DNA of 64,000 nucleotides from Watersipora subatra (GCF_963576615.1 NC_088715.1:59431802-59495801), one strand, 5' to 3'; counted from the first letter of the stretch, positions 10,608-24,230 are shown. Numbers and translations: made by a program. The notes: generated from the sequence alone by a model not told the origin.

Positions 10608-11758
10608 CATGGATTTGTGTGCATATATATAAGCACATGACCATACCGCGCACTCGCGCGTGTGCGAGTATGTGCGCAAAAATCTTTTTGTTAAATATAT
10701 ATTTAAAAAACATTTAAGTTACTTTAAAAAAAGAACAAGTAAATTTAAAAACTAAAATACTTATGCCAAAAAAAATATAGCATCTTTTATAAAAACCAAT
10801 AGTTAAAATAAAGAATATTGATATACAATTTATTTGTTTTCAGCTTAAACTGGTTGTTATAGTATTAAAGTTCATTATTTATTTTGATTAGAGAAATTTT
10901 CCAATACTTTGAATGCAAAGCTGCCAAAAATTGTTAAGAATTAAATTTTACAAAGCCCAGCTCTAAAAGCCTGCTAAAGCCCGACTTTTTTTCTTAATCA
11001 AATCTTTAAAAAACTTTCTGGTTAACTGTTTTAAAATGCGTTTTTATGGCTTCTACAAATAATTCAAATGTTCTTACCTTTTTGCCAAAGAAACACACAA
11101 ATTATGCTATGCACAAACACTATATTATCAGAAAAGAAACATTCATTCTCAGATTTGAAGGGAAAATGCATAATGTGGCCTTTTGTAGTTTCACAAAAGT
11201 ACGAGTCAAGAAATTGACATTTAAATTTTGACTTTGCAAAAATAAATTTACACATAGGTTTATATTTTAGAGGTTTTTAGTTTATAAAGAATTTTTGTTG
11301 AAAACTAATTTAGCTTATTATTAAATTACAAGAATTGTATTATTGCAATATTTTATAACTCAATATTACGCACAATGTCACTGTGATGCTTTCAGCTCTA
11401 AGCTTGTGGATAAAACAATCTTCCTCAAATGGTTTACAAATACATACTGGTATTCTTTTTCAGCGCACTCATATGCGGACAAAAAAATGAATACTGAAAT
11501 AAAAAATTGCACTTTTTATAAGTCATGCTCTTTAATTTGGACAGGCTCATACAGAATGCTTTAAAAGTCATATGAAATGACCATAAAACTTGGAATTGTC
11601 TGGATATCAGGATGCAGATTATAGATGATTTCATAAATCTTTCTCACAATTTGGCATGAGTAACAAAATAGATAAAAACTGTCCACCTCAATCAGGTTGT
11701 CCATAAGCGTTCAAGTTCTTAAGCAGAAGACAATCACTTTGTAAATTGTTAGCTCAGC
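10603..11758. other. Upstream region of the first GPCR gene
   Basis: AT-rich, no repeat recognised. It should contain the promoter and 5' UTR, but no TATA box or initiator can be picked with confidence. Confidence 0.4.
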
Positions 11759-14700
11759 ATGGAACTAGGTGAAAATTCAACTATTTTGGTAAATGACAGT
11801 ATCGCTCTCAACAAAACCGAAAGATCGTGTGATGGACTACGAGCCTGTTTTTTTACTAGATTAGATGACTATACAGTTGGGGCAGCTTTCACACTACTGA
11901 CAGTTCTTGGACTGGTTCTCAACCCGCTGACTATCGGCATTGTTGCTTCTGGAAGAAGATTAAGCAGTGCCGTGAAGCCTCATCTCATCAACTTGGCTGT
12001 TTCCGATTTTCTGGTGTCAATTTTTACACCACCACTAATTCTGATCATGCTTCTGAAAATTCCTATTCAGTGGACATCTATATCTTGCAAGCTTTTAACA
12101 TTTTTTCATTTAGGATTAGTTCATGTTAGCCTCATGTGTAATACTGTTATCAGCTTAGAACGATTTTTCATCATATACTTTCCGCTGAAAGCGACTTTGT
12201 ACAGGCAGAAGCACAGAGGTTGCTTCATCTTGCTGGCTTGGTTGGCAGGTCTAGTGCCAGAAATTCCAATTGCTCTCAGTGCTCATGTGGGCATGCAAGA
12301 AGGTCTTCCTTATTGCCATACGGCTCCCAAACCTTATACCCCCGCTCATGACTTACAAGTTACGATGAAGTTTTTGATTCCATCGTTTATAATTGTCATT
12401 TGCTACACAGCGATAGTCGCAAAGCTGGCTGTTCGAAAGCAAAGCAAACTGCACCGGAATGCCTCGAAACAAATGAACAAGCAGCTTGGAAAGGTATGCC
12501 AACAATTTAATAAAATAGAAAAAGTGTTATATTAGGCATTGGCTATATCAGTCATGTACAGGCGCAAGTAGGGCAGCCTATTAGATCTGATGCTGCCGAT
12601 TGACATTAACTAATGTCTGACCAAAACTTTTGAAAAAGAGTGTAGGAGTAGGAGCTCTGAACTAGAAGCAGTTATGAGGAGTTACTACTCCTTGTTTGCT
12701 TGTTGATTTCATTTAGTTAGAAGGGAAGGAATTATGATTAGAACTTATTGTTGCTTGAACACATAACTCACTAATGTCAGTTCCCATAAACCAGAATGAT
12801 GATTAAGATTCTACATTTCACACAGATATTTATTCACTGATAATAATAACGACAATGAAAAATTAATTTATCGATAACCACATTAGCATCACAATTTTAC
12901 AAAAGTGCGAGAATTACAAATTCGATTTCTCCAAGACAAGCTTCCCAACTTAAACCGAGATTTTATTTCATTTTAAGGATAAGATAGACTGCAAGTGTTG
13001 GTAACCAAACAGACTTTTAAAACTAAATATTTTTAGTTATCTGACAGAAGGTACAAAACATATTTTTTGAAGTTTGTATGAAATCAACGCATTATTGTAA
13101 AAGCGCGTAGGGTTTATGCAGACAGACACACACGCTTGAATGCACATACAAAATAAAAAAATGGGTTTTATTATTATACACATAATTAATAAATAAAGGC
13201 AAATCAATTATATCAAATTAAATCAGAAATTCATGTGAAATCTAGTAATCTGATAACAGCGCAAAGTGGCGTGGCTTAATCTTTCTTTCTAAATTACTTG
13301 CTATTCTGGTGACTGAATGTTTGGCCTGGTCCATTAGTAATACAATCACTATTTGAATTGATTGAGCAAAAAGTAAAAAGAGAATAAAAAATTTTCTAAT
13401 TTTAAAACTTAATTTAAAATTATTCATTTTATTTTTTTCATGTGTAATAAATTTGTAGACTTCTAATTATTTAATTAAAAACTTCTTGTACTTTTAAAAA
13501 TCTATTGAAACTATTCATTTTAGTTTTTTAAAAGTGTGATAATCTGTAAACTTGAATTTGATTTTTAGAGGTCACAAGTTTCAGTTTATTCAGGGGTCAC
13601 GGAAGAATTCAAACCAATCCAATTTACAGTTTTTGTATATAAAGTTTTTAAAGGCAACACAAAAATGTGTAAAATTGATGGACAATCAATAATTAAGCCA
13701 TAAATATTATCTTTGGAACAATAGCCTTCAAAGAAAATGTACTGCTAATAGTTTAACGTTGCTAACATAAATTAAGTCAAATGTTTTGTTTGAATTTAGC
13801 TGCAGAGAATGTTGATGGCTGACGCCTTTCTCACAGTTCTAACATGGCTGCCGCTGTCAGTGGCAGTTTGGTTATACAACTACAGCCCAAAGATATTTCA
13901 AGGGTTTGTGAAAAGAGATATGTTCAGACTGCTCATTATAATTCATTTCATCGCCTCCACCAATGCATGTTCATCGCCGGTAGTGTACTTCCTGTTCAAT
14001 AAACACTTTAGGGTAAGTCTTCTATATTTTCTACACGCTATACTCATTTTCGAGTAGACTAGAAATTCCCCTGTGATACAGCCCACGACCAAAGTGATAT
14101 TGGGAAAAAGAAAGGGTACTGATGGTTGAGAAATGCAATATTAGCAGTCAAATGGCACTGCAGTGCAATAGGATAACTGCAATAGTAGCTGTAATGTACT
14201 GGGTGTTATTATGTACAGCAAGCAGCAATAATGAAAGGAAAATATTATATGTTTATATCTCTTCCCCGCAATAGCAAAAATGCAATATTAAAAGTAAAAT
14301 GCACTGATATTATTAGAATAACCAATATTACTAATATAGTAATACAGTATTGATAGAAAACCAATGCCCAATTTTGTTTACATTTCAAAACGCCATAGCT
14401 AACAATATTAAGAAGTTGTGATATTTATATAGATTTTTAGAAAATCTATTTAACAAAACTGTTTAGAAAAAATAATAACAGTAACATATTGCCTAATATC
14501 GGTCACTATGTACTTCGATCTTGTAAATTCGAATGTTTATTCTTATAATTAAATCTTATAAAATCGAATAATTATTTTTATAATTAAATATTGTAATAAT
14601 CTCAAAAGAATCGTTAGAAAAAATATCATCGTCATTTCCTTTACTTTCAGTGCTTTGGACATCAGTTGGAATGCCAAAGTACTCATAAATGTCCAAAATG

Positions 14701-17208
14701 CAGTTACTTTGAAATCGGCAAAAAGGAAATGAACTTTTCAGTACTTCTATGTTAATTACAGAAACCTTCGGCAATTGGGCAATGCTATAGACTGGTAAAT
14801 GTGCACGTTTTTTGTGAAATGCGCACGACTTAATGGTTCTATTCTCTGCCGCTCGGCGTTTCATTCGCCAGTTTTAATTTTGATAAAATAAATCTTGTCA
14901 AGTTTTAATAACGATTTTAGGCAAATTAATCTTTCTATTTATGTATAGTTCGGTCAGATGGGTAAGGTTTAGGAAATTTTCTACAAATAACAAAGACTTG
15001 GTAACATATTTAAATAGGTTTGTATCTGTTTTGTATCGTTATTAACTTATTATACTTAAACGACTCTATTGAAAATTGGTTAAATTTGTTGATGAGATTT
15101 TGGTACAAGAGTTTGCGACGGCCATTAATGAATAATTTTCGTGAGTTGTGTGCACATATGCATTTATCATAAATCTCCCAAACAATCGCGTTGCTCGTGT
15201 TTTTTGTCGTGGGATGAATGCTTGGCGCTTCACAAATAATAAAACACTTACCCAATGAACATGAGTAACTTACTTGGTAAGCCAATAAAGGTTACCTTAT
15301 CTAAAACAATTACTGTATTTGCAGAGGGCTTAATAACCATTGCATAGTTAACTCTCAACCAGGCTAGTTAATGACCCCAAAAGCTTCAAGCCTGATTATT
15401 GTAACCAATGTGATGAATGTGCTAACAATCATTGACAGCTTGGCTATTATAGATTTATAGTGTAATAATCAAAATCACAACACGAGATCAAAATCTGAAA
15501 TCAAATCATCTTGATGTAGACTTTACATTCCTAGATTTTAATCATGATAGCTGTACAGACGACACACGCTTTAATTTATATATAGAAACAGGCATGTGTC
15601 TGTTTTAGCATTCCTTATGAAATATTTAATGCGTGTAGCTTCATTTCGCATTTCATTACTCTTTTTTACAAAATTGTTGCAAGAATTAATATCTTAAGCA
15701 GTTGAAAATCTAATAGGGAACTATAAAGAATATAGCAAACATACCATTTGACTTACGATCTAATCATAACCTAGGTTCATGAGGGCTGCTATTCTTTGCT
15801 TAACAAAAAATAAGTTAGCGTGTGATCAAGCCACGTAATTCCACTTTTACTACTTTGTTAGTAAAGTAACCTTGAGGCAATAGTAACATATGTATATCTA
15901 CAAGCAGATGTGTCAAACCTATTAATAATGCTTGTATTCATTGAGTGAAAGGTTAATTCTATATGTCAAAGAGCAAAGGCAAGACGCTTTGCGAAACTAG
16001 TTGTAGGCTACCTAGTGATTAGTAGCTGCAGATCTATTAACTAACTTATTAAGTAGAGTTAATAGGTCTATATTAGTAGCTAATTCATGCAGCCTTTCCA
16101 TATGTTGTTTAATAATACATGTATGCTGTAGGTCAGATTTTAAAGATAATATCTTTGTGTTATTTCTGAGCTCAAAAGCTTGTACTCGTTATACTTACCA
16201 TAACCTGCCATAACCTGCCATAATGTGTCATACTTTTCATAACTTGTCGTAAAGTGACAGACTTATCATAATGGTTATAACTCGTCACCACTTGTCATAA
16301 CATGTCATATTTGGTACAAACTTATGTAGACCTGTCTATGAAGACACTCTAGTGTTGATGCAATACATCAGTCATTGTGTTGTAAGCAGTAGCTAAACTT
16401 TTATTGGCTCTAAAACTAAAGTAAGTTTTCAGTCATTTTAGACAAATATTGAAGTATTTTAGAGAGATCATAAATTTTATTTCAGCATATCTAACCAAGT
16501 ATAAATTAAATTTTATATTAGAATTGTTATAAGTTATCAAAATTTTGCCAACCTGTCATTTTTGTTCTACTGTAAAACAAGCTAAGAGAAAAGGTGTTTA
16601 CTGTACTTTAATTGTCTTCTCTTGCTTAACTCAAAAACTAAATATGTTTATCAAAGTTTGTGTTTATATTTTTATTTTTAGTTTGACTATAATTGCTGTC
16701 ATTGTTGTTTCCATTTTTTATAAACTTCATGAAATAAGTTATGACAAAAAATACAATAATTTGGACAATAGCAGCATCAATAAACTTTTTTTCAGATGAA
16801 TATACAATTTTTGTAAAATGAATAAAATCAATAAACAGCGCCTTAGCAAAACTTTATATCTTAACCAGCCAACCAAAAACAATTTCACATATCAACTCTA
16901 AACTCAAAAAAGTAAAACTCCAGCTGATTTAATAACTGCTCGAACAATCTGTTAGGAAACCTTTCGTTAGCAAAGCTGCTCATTGATGGCATCTGCAAGC
17001 TGCTATGTAATAAGCCTCAGTTATAACACTTGCTTTACAGGCTGACTCTAAAAGCTTCATATGTAGAATTTTAAAAATAAAAGAGGCAACAACTTCTCCT
17101 ACTACTGCAAGACCTACACTAAAGATTACAGAACAGAGAAACAAGGAGTCTAGTCTACAAAATAAAACTACACTAAGAAAAGAAAACCTTGATGAGGAGA
17201 ACCAATAG
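11759..17208 (+). CDS. Rhodopsin-class GPCR, paralog 1 (three exons)
   Basis: Predicted 371-aa seven-helix receptor of the plasma membrane; ligand unknown. Exons are 11759-12493, 13800-14012 and 17041-17208, all phase 0, with GTATGC/TTTAG and GTAAGT/TTTACAG borders. Exon 1 (245 aa) holds three N-glycosylation sequons (N6, N12, N18), helices 1-5, N55 in helix 1, D83 in helix 2 and the Cys pair C110/C186. The helix 3 end reads ERF (134-136), not DRY. Exon 2 adds helix 6 with TWLP (260-263) and helix 7 with SPVVY in place of NPxxY. Exon 3 gives a 55-aa cytoplasmic tail starting ADSKSF. The start is the first ATG in the open frame. The last exon was found by similarity to paralog 2. Foldback MITE copy 2 starts about 95 bp after the stop. 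It is not assigned to a known receptor family; the sequence most resembles orphan or peptide-type receptors. Confidence 0.88.
12494..13799 (+). other. Intron 1 of GPCR paralog 1
   Basis: About 1.3 kb, AT-rich. Donor AAG|GTATGC, acceptor TGAATTTAG|CTG. No transposon recognised. Confidence 0.8.
14556..14864 (-). CDS. Unrecognised 102-codon ORF in an intron
   Basis: Open from ATG to stop on the strand opposite the GPCR. It has a basic N-terminus (MKRRAAENR) and an acidic stretch (STESKGNDDDIFSNDSF). No family recognised, no membrane segment and no splice context. ORFs of this size occur by chance in AT-rich DNA, so it may be spurious. Confidence 0.15.
   Translation of the reverse strand: MKRRAAENRTIKSCAFHKKRAHLPVYSIAQLPKVSVINIEVLKSSFPFCRFQSNCILDIYEYFGIPTDVQSTESKGNDDDIFSNDSFEIITIFNYKNNYSIL
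16198..16310. repeat. Degenerate 10-11-bp tandem repeat
   Basis: Successive CATAACCTGC, CATAATGTGT, CATAACTTGT and CATAACATGT units, diverged from each other. Confidence 0.6.
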
Positions 17209-17303
17209 CAGTTAGCCAGCCAGTGGACTTAAACAGTTACAATAACAAAAGCTTAAAATACGGCTTTCAATCTGGTGAAAGCTGCAATATAACTAGTCTA
17301 AAC

Positions 17304-17750
17304 TTTAAAAATGAACTTACACAGAATTTTAATTGATTTTATCAAAAGGTATTGGCATTTTTTATCGTTTGAGATTGTTTTTAACATTTGAGGTGATCTA
17401 ATTGCCAGGATGTTTAAAGATTAAAATCGATAGAACTTGATCGTGATTAAAGCGCTCAGATCAATCAAAGTGTGATTATGATTTCTTTAGCTGCAAAGAG
17501 ACCAACATAATAGAAATGCGTAACACTGCAACTTGAACGCAATAGTCGATAGCAACAATAGAAACTAGCGATGTAATTTTGCACATATTTCTTTCTGAGT
17601 ATTTTAATCGAGATCAAGTTTTGTTGATTTTAATCTGCAAACACTCTGGCAGTCAGAACACCTTAAACATGAAAAACAATCACAAATGATAAAAACTCGA
17701 CACCTTCTGATAGAATCTACTGGAATTTTGTGTAAATTCATTTTTAATTA
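17304..17750. mobile_element. Foldback MITE family F, copy 2
   Basis: TTAAAAATGAACTTACACA at the left; the inverted form TTTTGTGTAAATTCATTTTT at the right. The internal GTTTTTAACATTTGAGGTGA and CTGGCAGTCAGAACACC arms mirror each other. No ORF. Confidence 0.85.
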
Positions 17751-18899
17751 AAAGTATAAATTTACGCAATGATATTGTATTAAGCGCTAGTAATAAAAGC
17801 TACCTTAACATACATTTTTTTACGCTTTTATTTGTATATGCATATTCCTATGCTATGTCTTGTTAGTTATATAAAAATTGCTATTGTACATACTTCCTCA
17901 ATAAAAACATGTTTTCTGTTCGTCATTTACTATACTGTTGCACTGTTAAACTGATTCTTCAATTCTTTAAAAAAGTAATCAAACATTTTTACATTATATA
18001 ACTTCAAAAAAAACCTTTTTTGTTTTCATCAATTTTTAAATTGATTAAATTAAAATTTATTTTAAGAAGAACTTTTAAACCCAATATTTAGCACAAGATA
18101 ATTTGGTCGTTATGCCATACATCTGATAAATACTCAGACCACAATTATCAATTCATTTAGAAATATATTAGACTCAACTGAGGAAGTTATTTACTAAAGG
18201 TTCCAGAGCGTTTTATAATCAACACTTTAATCTTGTCTGTGGGCAGCGGTTTTTTATTAAATTTACTCCACTCTAGCTCTATTGATTTTAAGTGAATAAT
18301 ATGTTATATTGTTACACAGTTTAAAACTTCAGGTTCTATAAATAGTTCATGACTATTTATAGAAATAGCTCTATAAATTCTAGACTCTATAAATAGTCCA
18401 CGGTAACGTTGAGAATGTCCACTTCAAACAAGCTAAGGAAGTGCATTAAATTAGACTACCATCGATAGACTGGTTTATGGTTAGTGATAATTGGTAGAGT
18501 CAGGTGTAACTGTTCTTTGACTCTTGAAAAAACAGATATACAAGATAAAGTTGAAAAATAGGACAGGAAGTAAACTAACCTAAGACCAACAAATTCTTTA
18601 TTTACTATTGACTATCCAAACATCATGGCTTTTCATTACTACCTGTATGGACAACCATTGGCAAGTTTGAAAATGCTTTAGATGATTGATATAGATGAAG
18701 GTAGTTTGATAACATCTGTAGAAATATGTCAATTATTCAAAACAACCTGAAAACTGACAAACAATTTTTGACAATTGACTTGGACTTTGGACAACTTCAT
18801 TCAACAAAGTAATAGTAGGGATGACAGCTACTATCATATATTTTCTTTTCATTTGAAGCTACTGATGCTATTGTAACATTTTTACCTCAAAAAATAGTT
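17751..18899. other. AT-rich region upstream of a LINE
   Basis: No intact coding region. Part of the last 300 bp may be decayed endonuclease-domain sequence of the following LINE, but no motif survives clearly. Confidence 0.35.
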
Positions 18900-21130
18900 T
18901 TTGCTTTTATAAAAAAGTATGTAAATGTAGAATGAAGCAAGATCAGAATGAGTTGCTTTCATATCTTTAATCATTTTGCTCCAGTAATAGAATTTACCGT
19001 GTCTAAAAGGAAAACATTTAAAAATCCGTGGATTAACCAAGCGATTCTAAAAAAAAAGAAAAAAAAAAGTGCTATTTCAAAAGCATAAAAATTACCCCTT
19101 TAGCCCGTTATTAAAACCTAGCTATATTAAACAACGAAATAAAGTGTCTAGCTTAATAAGACAGGCTAAAACCGACTATTACACTCAATTAGTAAATGAT
19201 TTGACTGGTAATCCTAGAAAGCTATGGAAAGCTATAAATGAAGCTTGTGGACGCAAAAATAGCTGTCATTCGACTATTGAAAAGCTTATAGATAATGATA
19301 AACACACCCTTTGTAAACCCTTAGATATAGCAAATTCTTTTAACACTTTCTTTACTGAAATAGGGCCAAATCTAGCTAAGAAAATTCCATCCTGTCCAAG
19401 CTATCCATTCTCTGAGCAAACGCAACATAAACCATTTACTTTCCATCTAATTGATGCTGACTTGGTTGCCAAACTCTTAAAAAATTTAAATGAGCACAAA
19501 GCTGAAGGTATCGATGGAATTCCTGCGAGGTTAGTTAGGGATAGCGCGGACTACATTGCCGCTCCTTTAGCGCACATAATAAATCAATCTATCCTGACTA
19601 GTTCAGTACCTTCTAAAATGAAATGTGCCAAAGTTTTACCTATATATAAAAACAAAGGTAGTAAATCCAGTCTAACTAATTATCACCCTATTTCCATACT
19701 CCCAATTTTTTCTAAAGTGTTCGAATCAGTATTAAACACCCAGCTACAATTGCACATTCAAAAAGAAAATATTGTATCTAGCTCCCAATATGGTTTCCAA
19801 TCAAACAAAGGTACTCACCATGCTTTAATAGAATTTGTGAACAACGCTTTTGCAGCGCTAAACTCCAGCTTGGTGATTATTGGTATATTTATAGACTTTT
19901 CGAAGGCATTTGATACCCTTGACCATACAATCCTCTTGCAAAAACTTCAAAACCTAAACTTTGAATACAACTCTATTGATCTAATAAAACACTACCTAAC
20001 TAATAGAACACAATGTGTATATGTAAACAAAGTCACATCTCAGTCTCTAAACATTACCTGTGGGGTACCCCAGGGATCTATCTTGGGTCCTACCTTATTC
20101 CTCCTCTATATCAATGACTTAGTTCAAAGCGCAAATTTTTTGGAAACAATTCTGTTTGCAGACGATACCACTTTATTTTTTGAGAGTAACAATCTAAATA
20201 GAGACATGGCTCAAATCAACCTGAACCTAGAGAAGCTAAAATTTTGGTGTTTTGCTAATAAACTGACGTTAAACGTAGATAAAACTAATTATATGATAAT
20301 TAAAAATCCCCAAAACAGATTTCAATTAAACGAAGTGTTTATTTAAATGACAGACAACTGAATTACTCAGATAACGTTAAATTTCTTGAAATTAGCATTG
20401 ATAGCTCACTAAGTTGGAAAGACCATATTGACAGCCTCCGTTCAAAACTTAGACAAAGCTTGGGTCTGATTTATATAGCATCAGGATTATTACCTAGAAA
20501 TGTTTTGATTTTGCTTTACAACAGTCTGATCAGCAGTAAAATTATCTATTGTATTGAGGCTTGGAGAAATGCACCACGGAGTCACGTAAATAAAATTTTG
20601 GTAATTCAAAATCGACTATTGAGAATAATTTTTAATAAACCCCCACCTATCATACTTCTGATCTTTACGAAAAAGCAAATATTCTACCAATTCATGAAGT
20701 ATATCTTTTACGTATTTGCACATTGGCTCATTCTGAATTTAAAAGCTATATTAAATCTAAGCCAGATCCACCTTATGATACCAGAAACTCTCAATTTTCT
20801 CTTCCCTTGCCACCTTTGACCTCCGCTGTTGGCCCACAGGCGTTGTGCTTACCAGCTGGTGGCTGCCTGGAACGGACTGCCGGTCGAATTGAGGCGGATT
20901 GAAAATCACACTGTTTTTCGAACTACTCTGAAACAATGGCTCCTTGACTCTCTGACATAGCTTTTTTTGCAGTAAATGAACTTTTGTTTTTGTTGACTGT
21001 CTACCCGGGCTCTGCACCTCGACTAGCTACGCTATTGTGCACGTGGGCCCTCATCATTAAATATAGATTGATTTTTCTATTATGTTTTTTTTTATTCTTT
21101 GATGAAAATACAAACAAACAAACAAAAGTT
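18900..21130 (+). mobile_element. CR1/L2-like non-LTR retrotransposon, 5' truncated
   Basis: Contains the end of the endonuclease-RT linker, reverse transcriptase, the C-terminal region, a 3' UTR and a terminal (ACAAA)n run at about 21106-21128. The endonuclease domain is missing or unrecognisable, so the copy is 5' truncated. Confidence 0.85.
18960..20960 (+). pseudogene. LINE reverse transcriptase with frameshifts
   Basis: The linker sequence FAPVIEFTVSKRK precedes an A-rich homopolymer at about 19050-19070 where the frame shifts. The main open stretch (19069-20346, 425 aa) carries the RT blocks: KAEGIDGIPARLV, LTNYHPISILPIFSKVFE, QYGFQSNKGTHHAL, FIDFSKAFDTLDH (catalytic Asp near residue 275), CGVPQGSILGP and FADD (residues about 363-366). 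A frameshift near 20335 moves the frame to NDRQLNYSDNVKFLEISIDS; another near 20640 leads to the last part, AAWNGLPVELRRIENHTVF, stop at 20958. Both catalytic aspartates remain but the protein cannot be made whole. Confidence 0.9.
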
Positions 21131-22083
21131 ATAGTACAAAGTTTGTATAGCAACAGAACAAGATCACGGAACTACCAGTTCAACTCAACTTATTCAAAAT
21201 GAACACTAGCTACTTTACGTTGTACCTAACGTAATGCATAGCGTCCAGCCTGACCCTGTATAATAATTGAAAAGCAAGAACCAATGTCACATATACAATT
21301 GCGAAAAGCCTCCATATGCACAATATGAAATATTCCACAGTAGAGAGATTTAAAAAGCTACCATACACAATAAAAAGTGTGGTAGTTTTTTTGACTGTAA
21401 GCTAAAGTTAATAAAAATCTACCAATTTTTGTTTCAGAATTGAAAAATAAATCTTCTAAACTTTAAGCAGCTCATTTTATTGGTAGTTTAATAATATTGA
21501 GTTTTTAGATGAAAAACTGACTCAGCAGCAATGTAGCTCTCTAAGAAAAACAGCAACAAATCTTCTATTCTGAATATTTGTACTTTTGTTAAACAAGCTC
21601 TCTTCACATTTTTTAAAAGTTATGATTAATGTAGTGATGGATTTCAACACTTAGCATGTAACTTGTTGCAAGTATTGTTTTTTTCTCATTTAAATCATAA
21701 ATTATACACAAAAACACATTATCGTATTATCGTATTAGCAATATACCATAAGTTAGTTAGTCTTGAAAAGGAGAACCAGCAGGTCTAATGAAACAAAGCA
21801 GCCAGTCATAAAAACCTTTGATTGTACAGTGTATATATGGAAAAAAGCCTTCTATTTTAAATATCAAAAAAATACCTGATTACAGTCCCTAAAAGCTTTG
21901 CACAAATTTGTCCAAAAATAACTTGTATGCAGCCAGTACCAGGACAGTTCTCGGTCGCTCTCCACAATAGTAGGCCACCTGTTTCAGCAGTGTTTGTCTA
22001 GCCATTAATCTACTCCTTTAGTTATGCATCATAAAGTTCTTTTTTCATTGCCTGCTGCTCATTGGTTTTATCATCCACTTTTA
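21131..22083. other. AT-rich spacer
   Basis: No coding region or repeat recognised. Confidence 0.45.
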
Positions 22084-22958
22084 CTTTGAAAGATGAACTG
22101 AAACAACATTTTAGTAGATTTCATCAGAAAACACCGATATTTGTCACTTGAAATTGTTTTTGATGTTTGAGATTATCTGTCTGACAGGGTGTTTCAAAGA
22201 TAAAATCGATAAAACTTGAGCATGGCTAAAATGCTCGGATTTAAGAGAAACTGCAATTGTGACGTTTACCCTAGGACACTTATATTTCGCTAGTATTTAG
22301 TTTCGTGAGTAGCATACAGAGTAAATTTTTGCTGGAACTTAATTTCGCAGCTCTGATGAGTGCGAAAATATAGTGATGTGAAAATAAATGCAGTGGAACA
22401 AACATAATTAGATTCCTCAGGTTCAGTTCACCGATAAGAAAAAAAATTCTATTTGGGACTAGTTTGTATTTGTGAACCGCAATTAGAATGGTGTGGGCGA
22501 GATTGATAATGCAATTTGATTGCTTGCTGCCATTTGTTTCTTGGACTATCAATAAACAAAGCTATTTAATTTCGCGTTTTCGCTCATTCGTTATGATAGT
22601 TTAGTTTCGTACATGAAACCTTCACGAGAGGATGACTTCGCGAATATGCAAAAGTTAGGTGAGGCGAATACATAAGTGTCCTAGGGTAGTTGCACTTTGG
22701 GAAAACGATCAACAAAAAAGAAACGCCGTAAATTGAATGCAATGGCCAATATCAATAACAAGAGATACAGCTAGCACATCACTTCGCATGCACTTTTCTT
22801 CTAAGGGATTTAACCGTGATAAGGTTTTGGTGAATTTTTTCTTGAAGCATCCTGGCAGTCAGATCACCTCAAACATTAAAAACAATCACAAATGATAAAA
22901 ATGCTGATACTTTCTGATAAAATCTACTAAAAATTTGTGTAAGTTGATTTTTAAGCCT
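22084..22958. mobile_element. Foldback MITE family F, copy 3, split by a nested element
   Basis: The left arm (ACATTTTAGTAGATTTCATC) and right arm (CAGTCAGATCACCTCAAAC) match the other family F copies. The centre is interrupted by a second element at 22269-22686; without it the copy has the family length. Confidence 0.85.
22269..22686. mobile_element. TA-flanked MITE nested in family F
   Basis: Begins CCCTAGGACACTTATATTTC and ends ATAAGTGTCCTAGGG, perfect 15-bp terminal inverted repeats, flanked by TA on both sides (22267-22268 and 22687-22688). No ORF with transposase features. TA duplication suggests Tc1/mariner cross-mobilisation. Confidence 0.85.
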
Positions 22959-24228
22959 TTGCTTAGAATTCGGTGTTACATGATTTAGTAACCTTTAAAT
23001 AAAAAGCTCTAAACTGATGGGCTTACTCTAAATTTATTTCATGTGTGCCCAACTAAACTCTTTAAAAGTAAAATTAACACAAACTGCAAACATGCAAGAC
23101 ATCAAATCTAGCGAACCTTGTATTAATGCTAGTTTTGACAAACTAGCATTAATGTGTATATAAAAAGTGTAGTTTTTTAACCTTAAAAAATAAATTAATC
23201 ATACAAGAATCAAATGGAACTAAAAAAATGCACGTAAAAAGTAATTTCAAGCAATTATACCAAATCAGAACACTTCGATGGGGAGATAACTGCAAATCGT
23301 CACAGTAACAATCTATTTTTGAATGATACCTGAAGCTAGACATTTTTTTTATGAAAAAGTTTTTCTATTGTATTCTTTACAGCAAAAATTATTTTACTTT
23401 GTTAATCCAATATATTAATTTTAAGAGCACCCTAAATTCAATTTTTATGGAACCTGCTTTTTAAAACTACAGCTTGTTTTAACCCAAAGCTTAATGATGA
23501 AATAATTCCACTGTTTACTGCAAATTAAAATCATGCTTTTTCTGCCACAGTGATTGTTCAAACGCTAGCTCTAATTTACAAATGCTGTGACTATGTGATA
23601 ACGCAATCATTTTTATCAGCAAAAACCTTGCTTTATCAACTAGCGAAAAGAAACCACTTTATTGTCATTGTCTCCTCTTTGTCTCTCAGTAGAAGTTGAG
23701 AGGACAACTCGGCAATTATTTAAGCAACTCTATATACATCTACATACAAATGTTATAAACATTATACTAGATGTATATTGATACTTTAACATATTAATAT
23801 ACATACCAACCTTGTGATAAAATTGCGTGTTTCTGATTCAAGAGCAGTCACTGAACATCATCAAGTCAACAATCTGTGTGATCATTATGAATAGGCTGGC
23901 CAAGCGTGATTTGCACTATTATAATGGTCAGTGATTTGATGCAAGATTTGAGCTAGCACTTTCACAGATGGATGCAACAATTTTTGTTCATTAAATGTCA
24001 AAACTAGCCAAAAGTGTCACCTGCCAGCAAACTCTGAGGTTTAAATATACAACAGCATTTTGCAATTGTAAATGCTGCAGTTGGAGTTGTGCACTCACCA
24101 CTCTCTTTTTTTTATCTCGCCTGCTCCCATACATGCCATTCGTCACCAGCAAATAAAAGCATTTGGTATTTTTAGTAGCTCATCTACATTAATAAATCCC
24201 ATTTTGTTATTGTGTATGTGCGTGATTG
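22959..24228. other. AT-rich spacer
   Basis: No gene recognised. A short palindrome around TAGTTTTGACAAACTAG lies near 23129-23147. Confidence 0.45.
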
Positions 24229-24230
24229 CA

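Larger units (their letters stand above)
14013..17040 (+). other. Intron 2 of GPCR paralog 1
   Basis: About 3.0 kb. Donor AGG|GTAAGT, acceptor TGCTTTACAG|GCT. Contains a degenerate array of CATAACCTGC/CATAACTTGT-type units at about 16198-16310 and an unexplained - strand ORF at 14556-14864. Confidence 0.75.

Noticed and set aside
14651-14752. Alternative last exon for GPCR paralog 1 after TTACTTTCAG
   Set aside because: 33 open codons in phase, but no similarity to the paralog's third exon; the exon at 17041 matches it clearly.
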